17,885 nucleotides of DNA, from NCBI GenBank assembly GCA_946611445.1, contig CAMODP010000014.1, positions 1 to 17,885 of the forward strand, given 5' to 3'. The DNA comes from an uncultured Eubacterium sp. Lineage in GTDB: Bacteria; Bacillota; Clostridia; Lachnospirales; Lachnospiraceae. Numbering within the stretch: position 1 is the first letter of the stretch; each line of letters begins with the position of its first letter. The notes beneath the pieces are model-generated. The model was not told the DNA's origin. It searched no databases and saw only the letters and a list, made by a program, of their open reading frames with translations. Below are positions 1 through 7,730 of the stretch, piece after piece. A program made the position numbers and the translations under genes.

Positions 1-99
1 CAGCGGGAGCTTAGTACCGCTGCGTGGATGAGGCAGCGAGAGCGTGCCTGAGACGGATTCGTGCAATTTGTGAGCAAATACATGAAACTGAGGACAACT
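1..99 (+). other. Left-edge leader of scpA, possible 3' end of an upstream gene
   Basis: One frame is open from base 1 to a TGA at 49-51 (16 codons). It could be the tail of an upstream gene, but it is too short to identify. Two small inverted repeats lie here: CAGCGG (1-6) with CCGCTG (17-22), and AGGCA (31-35) with TGCCT (45-49). Neither is followed by a T tract, so neither looks like an intrinsic terminator. A GTG at 61 is in frame with scpA but has no good ribosome binding site. Confidence 0.25.
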
Positions 100-891
100 A
101 TGGCAATACCCGTGAAGCTGCAGGCTTTTGAAGGCCCCCTGGACCTGCTCCTGCACCTGATTGACAAAAACAAGATAGACATATATGATATTCCGATCGC
201 AGAGATCACGGACCAGTACCTCGCGTATGTGAAGCAGATGGATCATGAGGACATGGACGTTACCAGCGAGTTCATGGTCATGGCGGCCACGCTGATTGAC
301 ATCAAGTGCCGGATGCTCCTTCCGAAGGAAACCGATGAGGAGGGCGAAGAGGAGGATCCCCGCGAAGAGCTGGTCAGGCAGCTGCTGGAATACAAGGAGT
401 ACAAGGTTCTTGCGCAGCGCCTGCGGGAATACATGGACAGGGCGGGAGACGTTGTCTGCCGGAGTCAGTCCCTGCCGGAAGAGGTGGCTTCCTACAGGCC
501 GCCTGTTGACACAGAAGAGCTTTTCAAAGATGTGACGCTGGACCGGCTGCATGAAATATTTACGTTTGTCCTGCGGAGACAGGAGGACAAGGTTGACCCG
601 ATCCGCAGCAAATTCGGCCACATAGAGAGAGAAGAGGTCTCCCTGCCGGACAAGCTGAACTATGTGGAGATCTTTACCCGGAAGAACAGGCGGGTATCCT
701 TCCGGAAGCTGCTGGAACGGCAGCATACGCGCATGCATGTGATCGTCACCTTTCTGGCTGTGCTGGAGCTGATGAAGCTCGGCCGTATCCAGGTGACGCA
801 GGAGGACACCTTCGGTGAGATCGAGATAGAATCCCTGGAAGATGTCAACGATACGACCAGGGTCGGGGACAGCTATTCGGAAGACGCGTAA
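100..891 (+). CDS. scpA: Segregation and condensation protein ScpA (kleisin)
   Basis: ScpA is the kleisin subunit that bridges the SMC heads and binds ScpB in the SMC-ScpAB complex, which compacts and helps separate the chromosome. The product starts with the family signature: KLQAFEGPLDLLLHLI at about residues 6-21, then IDIYDIPIAEITDQYL. The helix EFMVMAATLIDIKCRMLLP lies at about 57-75, followed by an acidic linker and a C-terminal winged-helix part. The length of 263 residues is normal. ATG at 100 is preferred because GAGGA at 90-94 sits 5 nt upstream and the family begins near this residue. The in-frame GTG at 61 would add 13 atypical residues. scpB follows after 45 nt, presumably in the same operon. 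Confidence 0.96.
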   Translation: MAIPVKLQAFEGPLDLLLHLIDKNKIDIYDIPIAEITDQYLAYVKQMDHEDMDVTSEFMVMAATLIDIKCRMLLPKETDEEGEEEDPREELVRQLLEYKEYKVLAQRLREYMDRAGDVVCRSQSLPEEVASYRPPVDTEELFKDVTLDRLHEIFTFVLRRQEDKVDPIRSKFGHIEREEVSLPDKLNYVEIFTRKNRRVSFRKLLERQHTRMHVIVTFLAVLELMKLGRIQVTQEDTFGEIEIESLEDVNDTTRVGDSYSEDA

Positions 892-936
892 CTGACGCCG
901 GATGATAAAGGCAGAAAGTATTAGCAGGAAGAAGAT

Positions 937-1617
937 ATGGACGGACGCGCAGAAGTATACAGACAGATGAATATGGTCGAGACAGTGGATGCCGATGACC
1001 GGGAAGAACGGATGAAATACATGGAAGAGGAGCAGCTGCCGGATACGGATGACAGTTACGACAGCCGCGCCGCCGTAGAGGCGATCCTGTTTTCCATGGG
1101 CGATTCCGTGGAACTGGGGCGGATTGCCGCCGCGATCGGCGAGAGCCCGTCTGCCACAGAGAGGATTCTACGTGAACTCGAGGAGAGGTATCAGGCACCG
1201 GAATCGGGAATACGGCTTCTGGAGCTGAACGGTTCCTGGCAGCTGTGTACCAAAAAGCAATACTATGAGAACCTGATCAACGTCGCGAAACAACCCCGTA
1301 AACCGGTGCTTACCGATGTGGTGCTGGAGACCCTTTCCATTATAGCCTACCGGCAGCCGGTGACAAAGGCGGAGATCGAGCGCATCCGCGGCGTGAGCTC
1401 TGACCACGCGGTCAACAAGCTGATCGAATACGGACTCATTCAGGAGATCGGCCGTCTGAATGTGCCCGGCCGCCCCATCCTGTTCGGAACAACGGAGAGA
1501 TTCCTTCGCTTTTTCGGTGTTTCTTCGGCGGACAGCCTGCCGACGCTCAGCGCCGTGCAGATCGAGGACTTCAAGGCGGAAGCTGAGGCGGAGATGCAGG
1601 TAGATGTGACTGTGTGA
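937..1617 (+). CDS. scpB: Segregation and condensation protein ScpB
   Basis: ScpB binds the ScpA kleisin as a dimer within the SMC complex. The 226-residue product has the two winged-helix halves of the family: RAAVEAILFSMGD at about 44-56 opens the first. The diagnostic block ETLSIIAYRQPVTKAEIERI at about 131-150, then LNVPGRPILFGTTERFLRFFG at about 174-194, marks the second. The first ~43 residues are an acidic, Met-rich extension not needed in most ScpB proteins, so internal ATGs at 967 or 1021 are possible. ATG 937 is favoured by AGGAAG at 926-931. It lies directly downstream of scpA, as in most Firmicutes. Confidence 0.95.
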   Translation: MDGRAEVYRQMNMVETVDADDREERMKYMEEEQLPDTDDSYDSRAAVEAILFSMGDSVELGRIAAAIGESPSATERILRELEERYQAPESGIRLLELNGSWQLCTKKQYYENLINVAKQPRKPVLTDVVLETLSIIAYRQPVTKAEIERIRGVSSDHAVNKLIEYGLIQEIGRLNVPGRPILFGTTERFLRFFGVSSADSLPTLSAVQIEDFKAEAEAEMQVDVTV

Positions 1618-1702
1618 GGCGGATGCGTTTTCTCCAAACAAACGCAGTCTTCAGACAGGAAGGCATGTCTCAGCCTGCTGTTATTGACGATGAAACAAGT
1701 TT

Positions 1703-1714
1703 TCTATCGATAGA
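1703..1714. repeat. Perfect 12-bp palindrome
   Basis: TCTATCGATAGA is its own reverse complement. It sits in the scpB-regulator spacer, 8 bases before the nested hairpin at 1723. It could be a dimeric protein-binding site, but no known operator was recognised, and a 12-bp palindrome can occur by chance. Confidence 0.35.
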
Positions 1715-1722
1715 TGTTCACA

Positions 1723-1781
1723 GCTGACAGGATGACCGGCGCAGCGGAGCCCATCTGGCTGTTTCCGGTCTCAATGTCAGC
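1723..1781. repeat. Nested imperfect hairpin (three-tier inverted repeat)
   Basis: Three arms nest symmetrically: GCTGACA (1723-1729) with TGTCAGC (1775-1781); GACCGG (1734-1739) with CCGGTC (1765-1770) across a symmetric 4x4 internal loop; and CAGC (1742-1745) with GCTG (1758-1761). That is 17 base pairs. No T tract follows, so it is not a classical terminator. It could be part of an RNA, a repeat-element remnant or an mRNA-end stabiliser for scpAB. Confidence 0.5.
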
Positions 1782-1877
1782 GTGCGGTTAGTTCCTAAAT
1801 TATCAAATGCTATAATATCTGCGGGCACAAACCCGGTCTTGATGTCACAATACTCCCCAAAAAAGTAACAATAACAC

Positions 1878-1905
1878 TTGACACAAAGTTCACTATCAGT
1901 ATAAT
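1878..1905 (+). promoter_or_regulatory. Sigma-70/SigA promoter of the regulator-potABCD unit
   Basis: A perfect TTGACA (1878-1883) and a perfect TATAAT (1900-1905) are separated by 16 bp. Transcription would start near 1912, giving a leader of about 65 nt before the ATG at 1977. No other comparably strong promoter is seen before potA, so this one probably drives the regulator and the transporter together. Confidence 0.82.
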
Positions 1906-1950
1906 GATTGTGGGCCTGAGTTTAGCAATAACAATCTTTATGTTTACTAT
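1888..1950. promoter_or_regulatory. Candidate operator(s) at the pot promoter
   Basis: CACTAT (1891-1896) and ATAATG (1901-1906) form an imperfect inverted repeat (5 of 6 pairs, 4-nt spacer) that overlaps the -10 box. A direct repeat GTTYACTAT occurs at 1888-1896 and 1942-1950. Both positions suit repression by the XRE-cupin protein encoded just downstream. This is inference from position only. Confidence 0.35.
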
Positions 1951-1976
1951 AGGGGCCCCACCTGAAAGGACGCACT

Positions 1977-2531
1977 ATGGAGACAGCGGATGTCAACAGT
2001 TATATCGGAGAGCGGATCCGGAACCTCCGCAACAAAAATGGCCTGACGCAGCAGGAGCTGGCTGACCGCACGGAGCTGACAAAGGGCTTTATTTCACAGC
2101 TGGAACGGGGTCAGGTCTCGGCATCTGTCGTGACTTTGTTTGACCTGATTGAGTGTCTGGGCACGACGCCGGCGGAGTTTTTCCGTCAGGAGGAAGAGCA
2201 GGTTGTGTTCTCTGAGAACGAGTATTTTGAGAAAATCGACGAGGCCGGCAACAGCAGGCAGTGGATCGTCCCTTCCGCCCAGAAGTATCAGATGGAGCCG
2301 CTGCTGGTGACGCTGCAGCCGCACGGAGAACTGGAAGAGGACAAGCCGCATAACGGCGAGGAATTCGGCTTTGTGATCAGCGGCAGGATAAACCTGTACC
2401 TGGGAGAAAAGGTTTACCACGTAAAAGCAGGAGAAAGCTTTTACTATCAGGCAGACCAGACCCACCGGATCGCGAATCCCGGAAGCCGGCCCGCGAAGCT
2501 GCTGTGGATCAGTTCTCCTCCCGAGTTCTGA
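1977..2531 (+). CDS. XRE-family HTH plus cupin transcriptional regulator (PuuR-like)
   Basis: A 184-residue two-domain regulator. Residues ~10-67 form a helix-turn-helix of the XRE type (IGERIRNLRNKNGLTQQELA, then KGFISQLERGQ). Residues ~105-180 form a single cupin barrel, with LQPHGELEEDKPHNGEEFGF and a late QTHRIANPG segment; H125, E129 and H163 are plausible ligand or metal contacts. This architecture is known from PuuR-like regulators, and such genes often precede polyamine potABCD operons. Here potA begins 36 nt downstream, so control of polyamine uptake, with the cupin sensing a small molecule, is the likely role. The start is supported by AAAGGA at 1965-1970. It may regulate itself through the repeats around 1888-1950. 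The effector is not shown by the sequence. Confidence 0.88.
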   Translation: METADVNSYIGERIRNLRNKNGLTQQELADRTELTKGFISQLERGQVSASVVTLFDLIECLGTTPAEFFRQEEEQVVFSENEYFEKIDEAGNSRQWIVPSAQKYQMEPLLVTLQPHGELEEDKPHNGEEFGFVISGRINLYLGEKVYHVKAGESFYYQADQTHRIANPGSRPAKLLWISSPPEF

Positions 2532-2567
2532 TTTTATTAGTATTTTTATTATAGATAGGATATTGCC

Positions 2568-4010
2568 ATGGAAAACAAAGATACCATCATTGAACTGCGC
2601 GGACTCTCCAAGGTCTTTGAAGACGGCTTCAAAGCGGTGGATGATCTCAGCCTGGAGGTGAAGCGGGGAGAGTTTGTCACCCTTCTGGGGCCGTCCGGCT
2701 GCGGCAAGACGACGACGCTGCGTATGATTGCCGGATTTGAAGTGCCGTCGGAGGGAGACATCCTCCTGGACGGAAAGTCGATTACGGATCTGCCGCCGTA
2801 CAGGAGGCCGGTTAATACGGTTTTCCAGAGATACGCGCTGTTTCCGCACATGAATGTCTACGAGAACATCGCCTTCGGCCTGCGGCAGAAGAAGATGGCA
2901 AAAAATGTGATTGACCGCAAGGTAAGACATGTCCTGGAGCTGGTGGATCTGGAAGGCTTCGAGAGACGGGGAATCCAGACACTTTCGGGAGGGCAGCAGC
3001 AGCGGATCGCCATAGCCCGCGCCCTGGTAAATGAGCCCGAGATTCTGCTTCTGGATGAGCCGCTGGGCGCGCTGGATCTGAAAATGCGCAAGGAGATGCA
3101 GCTGGAACTCAAGGAAATGCACCAGAAGCTCGGCATCACCTTCATTTATGTCACGCATGATCAGGAAGAAGCCCTCACGATGTCGGACAAGATCGTGGTC
3201 ATGAATGACGGAAAGATCCAGCAGATCGGCACGCCGGAAGCCATTTACAATGAGCCTGTAAACGCCTTTGTCGCGGACTTCATCGGCGAGAGCAATATTT
3301 TCAACGGGATGATGACCGGGCACCTGCGGGCCAGATTCTGCGGCGGGGAGTTTGCCTGCGTGGATGACTACGAGGAAGGCACGCACATCACAGCCGTCGT
3401 GCGCCCGGAGGATGTGGTGCTCACAAAGCCGGGCGAGGGGACCATCACCGGTGTGGTGGACAGCGTGATTTTCAAGGGGATGCACTATGAGATCACGGTG
3501 CTGTCCGGGAAAAATGAGATGGTGATCCAGACGGTGCACAGCGCCGCGCCCGGCGACCGCGTGGGGATGCGGGTGGATCCGGAGAACATCCATATCATGC
3601 TGGCGGAGGATCACACCAACCAGTTCTATGCGGATGTGAACAGCGGGTTCCGTCTGGAGTACAACGGACATCTCCTGGACACCAGCTTTACCCGGATCAT
3701 CAAAGGAAGCCGGCGGCTGGAGGACGGCACCGTCGTGGACGCGAGCGGGGAGATCCTGGAGCCGGGGCGCGTGCGCATACTGGTTTCTATCCAGCCGGGT
3801 GATATTGAGATGACTGACGATCAGGATGCCGGCCTCGTTCAGGGCAACATCAGCAACCTGATCTACAAGGGTGACCATTACAGCTACATCATTCACACGG
3901 ATCTGGAACAGGATTTTGTAGTTGATGATGAATACCTGTGGAATATGGATGACCGTGTGAGCCTTCTGATGCCTGTTGACAAGATGACCTTTACACTGAA
4001 GAGGAAATAA
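2568..4010 (+). CDS. potA: Polyamine ABC transporter ATPase PotA with extended C-terminus
   Basis: This is the cytoplasmic ATPase that powers polyamine import through PotB/PotC. All nucleotide-binding motifs are intact: Walker A GPSGCGKT at 41-48, Q-loop [10 protein letters not shown] with Q87, signature LSGGQQQR from 139, Walker B ILLLDEP at 159-165 and the H-loop THDQEEA with H197. A TOBE-type domain spans about 277-347. The product is 480 residues, roughly 100 longer than common PotA proteins (about 360-380). The extra part ends in a second segment (about 404-478) that resembles the first TOBE ([10 protein letters not shown] against [10 protein letters not shown]). AGGA at 2557-2560 supports the ATG. 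potB begins 4 nt after the stop. Confidence 0.95.
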   Translation: MENKDTIIELRGLSKVFEDGFKAVDDLSLEVKRGEFVTLLGPSGCGKTTTLRMIAGFEVPSEGDILLDGKSITDLPPYRRPVNTVFQRYALFPHMNVYENIAFGLRQKKMAKNVIDRKVRHVLELVDLEGFERRGIQTLSGGQQQRIAIARALVNEPEILLLDEPLGALDLKMRKEMQLELKEMHQKLGITFIYVTHDQEEALTMSDKIVVMNDGKIQQIGTPEAIYNEPVNAFVADFIGESNIFNGMMTGHLRARFCGGEFACVDDYEEGTHITAVVRPEDVVLTKPGEGTITGVVDSVIFKGMHYEITVLSGKNEMVIQTVHSAAPGDRVGMRVDPENIHIMLAEDHTNQFYADVNSGFRLEYNGHLLDTSFTRIIKGSRRLEDGTVVDASGEILEPGRVRILVSIQPGDIEMTDDQDAGLVQGNISNLIYKGDHYSYIIHTDLEQDFVVDDEYLWNMDDRVSLLMPVDKMTFTLKRK

Positions 4011-4014
4011 GCAG

Positions 4015-4800
4015 ATGCGTTTTTCCAGAAAAAGCCTGGGCATACCGTATGCCCTGTTTCTCCTGATCTTTGTGGCGGCGCCGCTGCTGTTCCTGTTCTA
4101 TTACGCCTTTACGGACGGGCAGGGGCAGTTTACGTTGGCGAACCTGCTCCATTTCTTCAGCGATCCGAATACGCTGGGGACGATGTATTACAGCTTCATC
4201 ATTGCCATCGTGACGACTGCCGTATGCCTTCTGCTGGCCTACCCGACAGCATATATCCTGGCGACGACTTCCATGTCCAGGGGACCGGTTATCCTGATGC
4301 TGTTCGTCCTGCCCATGTGGATCAATTTTTCCCTGCGCATCACGGCGCTGAAGGAAATCCTGAGCCTGATCGAAGGGAATCTGGCCATGTATCCGTTCCT
4401 GAACACGGTGATCGGCATGACCTATGATTTTCTTCCGTTTATGATTCTGCCGATCTATACGACGATTTCCAGAATGGACGGCGCGCTCCGCGAAGCGGCG
4501 ATGGATCTGGGGGCGGGGAGAGTGCAGACCTTCCTGCGCATCACCCTGCCGCTGTCCCTTCCCGGCATCATCAGCGGCGTATCCATGGTGTTCCTGCCGG
4601 CAATGACCAATTACGTCATCCTTGATATGCTGTACAACAGTACCTATATCATGGGCAGCCTGATCGGGAGCTATTTCTCCGCCTACAACTGGCACGGCGG
4701 ATCACTGATCTCCCTGATCCTGCTGGCACTGATCTGCGTATTTACCTTCCTGACTGATACTGAAGACGAAGGAGCCGTGAGAGGGGGTGCGCTGCTGTGA
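4015..4800 (+). CDS. potB: Polyamine ABC transporter permease PotB
   Basis: One of two membrane permeases of the polyamine importer. The 261-residue product is largely hydrophobic, with about six transmembrane segments, the first at ~10-30. The cytoplasmic coupling loop is REAAMDLGAGRVQTFLRITL at about 159-178, the EAA motif that docks on PotA. GAGGAAA at 4001-4007 overlaps the end of potA and serves as ribosome binding site. The stop TGA overlaps the GTG start of potC (GTGA), which implies translational coupling. Length and motif order match PotB/BinPDT-type permeases. Confidence 0.94.
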   Translation: MRFSRKSLGIPYALFLLIFVAAPLLFLFYYAFTDGQGQFTLANLLHFFSDPNTLGTMYYSFIIAIVTTAVCLLLAYPTAYILATTSMSRGPVILMLFVLPMWINFSLRITALKEILSLIEGNLAMYPFLNTVIGMTYDFLPFMILPIYTTISRMDGALREAAMDLGAGRVQTFLRITLPLSLPGIISGVSMVFLPAMTNYVILDMLYNSTYIMGSLIGSYFSAYNWHGGSLISLILLALICVFTFLTDTEDEGAVRGGALL

Positions 4801-5609
4801 TCATCCGAAGCTGCAGAAAACTGTTCCTGCTCCTGGTGCTGCTGTTCCTGTACCTGCCGATCCTGGTACTGGCGGTTTACAGCTTTACCACATCCACCCA
4901 GATCGGCGCGATCCGGGAATTCTCACTGAAGAATTATGTGACGCTGTTTACGACGCCCGAGCTGCAGGAGATGATTGCCGGCACCATTGCCCTGGCTCTC
5001 GGGGCGGCTCTGATTGCCACTTTCCTGGGCACGATCGGTGCCATCGGCGCCTTTTATTCCGGAAAAAAGATGTCCTCGCTGATCAATACCCTGAACCGGG
5101 TGCCGGTCATCAACGCCGACGTTGTGACAGGCTTCTCGATCTGCGTGCTGCTGGTAGTGGCGCTCCATGTCAGCAAGGACTCGTATATCCCGCTGGTGGC
5201 CGGACATGTCACGCTCTGCGCGCCGTTTGCATTTCTGGCCGTAATGCCCAGGATCCGGCAGATGGATTCGAGTATCTATGAGGCCGCGCTGGATCTGGGG
5301 GCGACACCAGCAAAAGCGCTGCTGAAAATCGTCGTGCCGCAGATCGTGCCCGGCATCATCTCAGGCTTTGCCCTGGCCGTCACCCTGTCGCTGGATGATT
5401 ACTTCATCGCCACATATACGAAACCGGCTACCTTTGACACCATCAGCACCTATGTCGTCAATGCGACAAAGGGGTCGCAGACGTCGATCAAAACCGCGCT
5501 GTGGGCGCTTTCCACCGTTATCTTCCTGATTGTCGTGCTGATCGTGCTCGTGTCCAATCTCCGTTCTGCGCGGAAGGATGAGGAAGGAGGACGGTATGCT
5601 GAAAACTGA
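4797..5609 (+). CDS. potC: Polyamine ABC transporter permease PotC
   Basis: The second permease of the importer, 270 residues, with an N-terminal transmembrane segment at ~9-30 and five further hydrophobic stretches. The EAA loop is YEAALDLGATPAKALLKIVV at 151-170. The segment LSLDDYFIATY (about 188-198) is typical of PotC. Translation starts at GTG 4797, overlapping the potB stop. The purine-rich GAGGGGG at 4781-4787 is the likely ribosome binding site. The 3' end overlaps the start of potD by 14 nt and carries potD's ribosome binding site, another sign of tight operon coupling. Confidence 0.94.
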   Translation: MIIRSCRKLFLLLVLLFLYLPILVLAVYSFTTSTQIGAIREFSLKNYVTLFTTPELQEMIAGTIALALGAALIATFLGTIGAIGAFYSGKKMSSLINTLNRVPVINADVVTGFSICVLLVVALHVSKDSYIPLVAGHVTLCAPFAFLAVMPRIRQMDSSIYEAALDLGATPAKALLKIVVPQIVPGIISGFALAVTLSLDDYFIATYTKPATFDTISTYVVNATKGSQTSIKTALWALSTVIFLIVVLIVLVSNLRSARKDEEGGRYAEN

Positions 5610-7164
5610 CAGATGGAACGGTACGGTAAAAAAACTGCTGGCAGCGGCTTCCGCCGCGGCGCTTTTTTCCCTCTCTGCCGGGACAGCCTTTGCCGAAGAG
5701 ACCTCTTCTGTGTCTGAGAGCACAGCCTCCTCCGCGGCGCCGGCCGGCGCACGGGAGGACAGCGCGGAGGACACCATCCGCCTGCGCGTCTGCAACTGGG
5801 AGGAATACATCGATCTGGGTGATTGGGACGAGGAGGAGACCATTGATCTGCCTTCCGGCGATATTATCGGGGAGCAGTCCATGGTCGCGGATTTTGAGGA
5901 CTGGTACCTGGAGACGTACGGAAAAAAGGTAAAGGTCGAATACTCCACCTTCGGCACGAACGAAGACCTCTACAATATGCTCATGCTGGGCGATGTCTAT
6001 GACCTGGTCTGTCCCTCCGAGTATATGATCATGAAGCTCATGGCGGAGGAACGGCTGGTGCCGCTCTCTGAGGAATTCCGTGACCCGTCCGGCGAATACA
6101 ACTATTACAGCAGAGGACTGGCCCCCTTTATCCGGGACATCGTGGAGACAAAGGGTCTCAACGGAGAGCCCTGGGCAAAGTACGCGGCCGGCTATATGTG
6201 GGGCATTACCGGCATCGTATACAATCCGGACATCGTATCGGAAGAAGAGGCATCTACCTGGAAGATCTTCAACAATCCGGATTATGCCCGCCGCGTGACG
6301 ATCAAGGACAATGTGCGGGATTCCTACTTTGCGGCTGTCGGCGCCATCAAATCCGATCTGCTGACATCGGATGCCTTCCGGAACGATCCCGACTACGCGC
6401 TCCGCCTCGAGGAAGAGATGAACGACACCTCGCCGGAAATGGTCGGACAGGTGCAGGAGTGGCTCAGGGATGTGCGGGGCAATGCCTATTCCTTTGAGAC
6501 AGATTCCGGCAAGGCGGATATGATCACCGGCAAGGTGGCGGTCAATTACCAGTGGTCAGGGGACGCGGTCTATACCATGGACCAGGCGGATGAAGATGAC
6601 TATACGCTTGCCTTTGCCGTTCCGGAAGAGAGCACCAATTTCTACTTTGACGGATGGGTGATGCTCAGCAGCGGCATCAGCGGCGACGCCGACAGACAGC
6701 ATGCCGCCGAGGCCTTTATCAATTTCCTCTCACGTCCCGACAACGCAATCCGCAATATGTACTACATCGGCTACACGTCCGTGCTGTCCGGCGGAGACGA
6801 CCCGCGCCTGTTCGAGTACGCTGCCTGGAATTATGAGGCAGAAGAAGATGAAGAAGACACGGCCGCGTACGACCTGGGATACTTCTTCGGGGGAGAAGGA
6901 GAGGAAGAAGGCGACTTCGTGCTGGAGGTCCCGGAAGAACAGCTGCACCGGCAGCTGTCAGCCGCATATCCGCCGGAAGATGCCATCAACCGTTCCTCCA
7001 TCATGGTGTACTTCAATGAAGAACAAAACGCTGTCATCAACCAGATGTGGATCAACGTGCGCTGCTTCGACATACGCGAGTCCTCACCCGTGGGATGGAT
7101 CTTCCTGATTGCCGCGGTCGCCGCGATCATCGCCCTGCATGTGCGGAGGCGGGGGAATTACTGA
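5596..7164 (+). CDS. potD: Polyamine-binding protein PotD, C-terminally membrane-anchored
   Basis: The extracytoplasmic substrate-binding protein of the potABCD importer. ATG 5596 is chosen over ATG 5578 because AGGAAGGAGG (5581-5590) lies 5 nt before it; the product is 522 residues. A signal peptide occupies about 1-33, with AFA before the mature acidic start and no lipobox cysteine. PotD-like blocks follow: NWEEYID (67-73), TFGTNEDLYNML (118-129), PSEYM (140-144), NYQWSGDAVY (317-326) and FYFDGWV (349-355). Several of the aromatic and acidic residues there are expected to contact the polyamine. Two oddities are an acidic insert at about 412-445 and a C-terminal hydrophobic helix (about 500-516) followed by RRR, which should anchor the protein. 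The usual PotD is about 350 residues. Confidence 0.9.
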   Translation: MLKTDRWNGTVKKLLAAASAAALFSLSAGTAFAEETSSVSESTASSAAPAGAREDSAEDTIRLRVCNWEEYIDLGDWDEEETIDLPSGDIIGEQSMVADFEDWYLETYGKKVKVEYSTFGTNEDLYNMLMLGDVYDLVCPSEYMIMKLMAEERLVPLSEEFRDPSGEYNYYSRGLAPFIRDIVETKGLNGEPWAKYAAGYMWGITGIVYNPDIVSEEEASTWKIFNNPDYARRVTIKDNVRDSYFAAVGAIKSDLLTSDAFRNDPDYALRLEEEMNDTSPEMVGQVQEWLRDVRGNAYSFETDSGKADMITGKVAVNYQWSGDAVYTMDQADEDDYTLAFAVPEESTNFYFDGWVMLSSGISGDADRQHAAEAFINFLSRPDNAIRNMYYIGYTSVLSGGDDPRLFEYAAWNYEAEEDEEDTAAYDLGYFFGGEGEEEGDFVLEVPEEQLHRQLSAAYPPEDAINRSSIMVYFNEEQNAVINQMWINVRCFDIRESSPVGWIFLIAAVAAIIALHVRRRGNY

Positions 7165-7380
7165 CGATTTCATATGACAGCATGTTAAAACGTACGTCGG
7201 CACAGTGGCAGAAATACCCGGATGTCCGCTGCTGCGTTGGTCTGAGCCTGCTCATCTAAGATGCCTTCGGAAAATATTCCTCAGCCATCTAAGATTCGAC
7301 CGGTCTCAGACACATACTCGCTGAATGCGGACACACGGGTATTTTCTGCCTTTGCGCCGGCTGCCTGTTGTAATAGAAGG

Positions 7381-7476
7381 CAGTTCGTTCAGAGGCGGAC
7401 ATAGCTACTGGCCCGGCATGAAGGCGGCGAAATTCAACAGACAGTCCGTGCAGAGGCGGACATCGCATAAGCCCGG
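7381..7476. repeat. Two-copy ~35-nt direct repeat
   Basis: Copies lie at 7381-7416 and 7442-7476. Both share the core CAGAGGCGGACAT (7390-7402 and 7451-7463), begin with CAGTYCGT and end with GCCCGG. The start-to-start distance is 61 nt. GCGGACAT also occurs inverted at 7222-7229. Two copies are too few and too irregular for a CRISPR array. The role is unknown; they may be remnants of a dispersed repeat family. Confidence 0.55.
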
Positions 7477-7658
7477 TTTCCGCAGGAGGCTTAGAGGTTT
7501 TCAGCTTTCAGGGACTTTCGCTGCGTGAACGGCGGCTCACAGCATAACAGACAGATATTATTAAACTTTGAAGTGAGAACGCCTTCACTGCCTCTCACAG
7601 CCGAAGAAAGGCTATGAAAGCTTTATAACCTCTTGCCGACGAGGACTTAGGGCGCTGC

Positions 7659-7713
7659 GATGTACGCGGCTGTACGGGCGTTCCTTTTGATGTACGCGGC
7701 GGGCGTTCCTTTT
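7659..7713. repeat. Imperfect tandem repeat ending in a T tract, upstream of glyA
   Basis: GATGTACGCGGC (7659-7670 and 7689-7700) is followed each time by GGGCGTTCCTTTT (7676-7688 and 7701-7713); the first copy has an extra TGTAC between the two parts. The second copy runs into a long T/C-rich tract (about 7708-7733). A 6-bp stem GCTGCG/CGCGGC (7654-7659, 7665-7670) can form at the first copy. The arrangement recalls a terminator tail, but no stable stem abuts the T run. Confidence 0.5.
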
Positions 7714-7730
7714 TTTATCTTCTTCTTTTC

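Larger units (their letters stand above)
1618..1870. other. Non-coding spacer between scpB and the pot regulator
   Basis: No convincing gene is present. A 7-bp inverted repeat (TGCGTTT 1624-1630, AAACGCA 1640-1646) just after the scpB stop lacks a T run and is a weak terminator candidate at best. An extended -10-like TGCTATAAT lies at 1808-1816 without a good -35, so it is a weak alternative promoter. The palindrome at 1703-1714, the nested hairpin at 1723-1781 and the strong promoter at 1878-1905 are listed separately. Confidence 0.5.

Noticed and set aside
61..99. GTG at 61 as the scpA start
   Set aside because: It has no ribosome binding site and adds 13 non-family residues. ATG 100 has GAGGA 5 nt upstream and gives the usual ScpA N-terminus.
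2094..4043. 649-codon open frame on the - strand opposite potA and its regulator
   Set aside because: It lies wholly opposite genes with intact ATPase and HTH motifs. The translation is His/Arg/Leu-rich with no recognisable domain, typical of an antisense shadow in GC-rich coding DNA.
5578..5595. ATG at 5578 as the potD start
   Set aside because: The strong AGGAAGGAGG site (5581-5590) lies after it and properly spaces ATG 5596. The shorter form also begins with a normal signal peptide.
7095..7164. Sortase-type cell-wall anchor at the PotD C-terminus
   Set aside because: A hydrophobic helix and positive tail are present, but no LPxTG or similar motif precedes them.
7381..7476. Possible CRISPR-like array
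   Set aside because: Only two imperfect copies, 61 nt apart, with no further units and no cas gene in the window.
7325..7528. 67-codon + strand open frame in the potD-glyA spacer
   Set aside because: It has no ribosome binding site and no family resemblance, and it runs across the two direct repeats. It is more likely an accidental frame.
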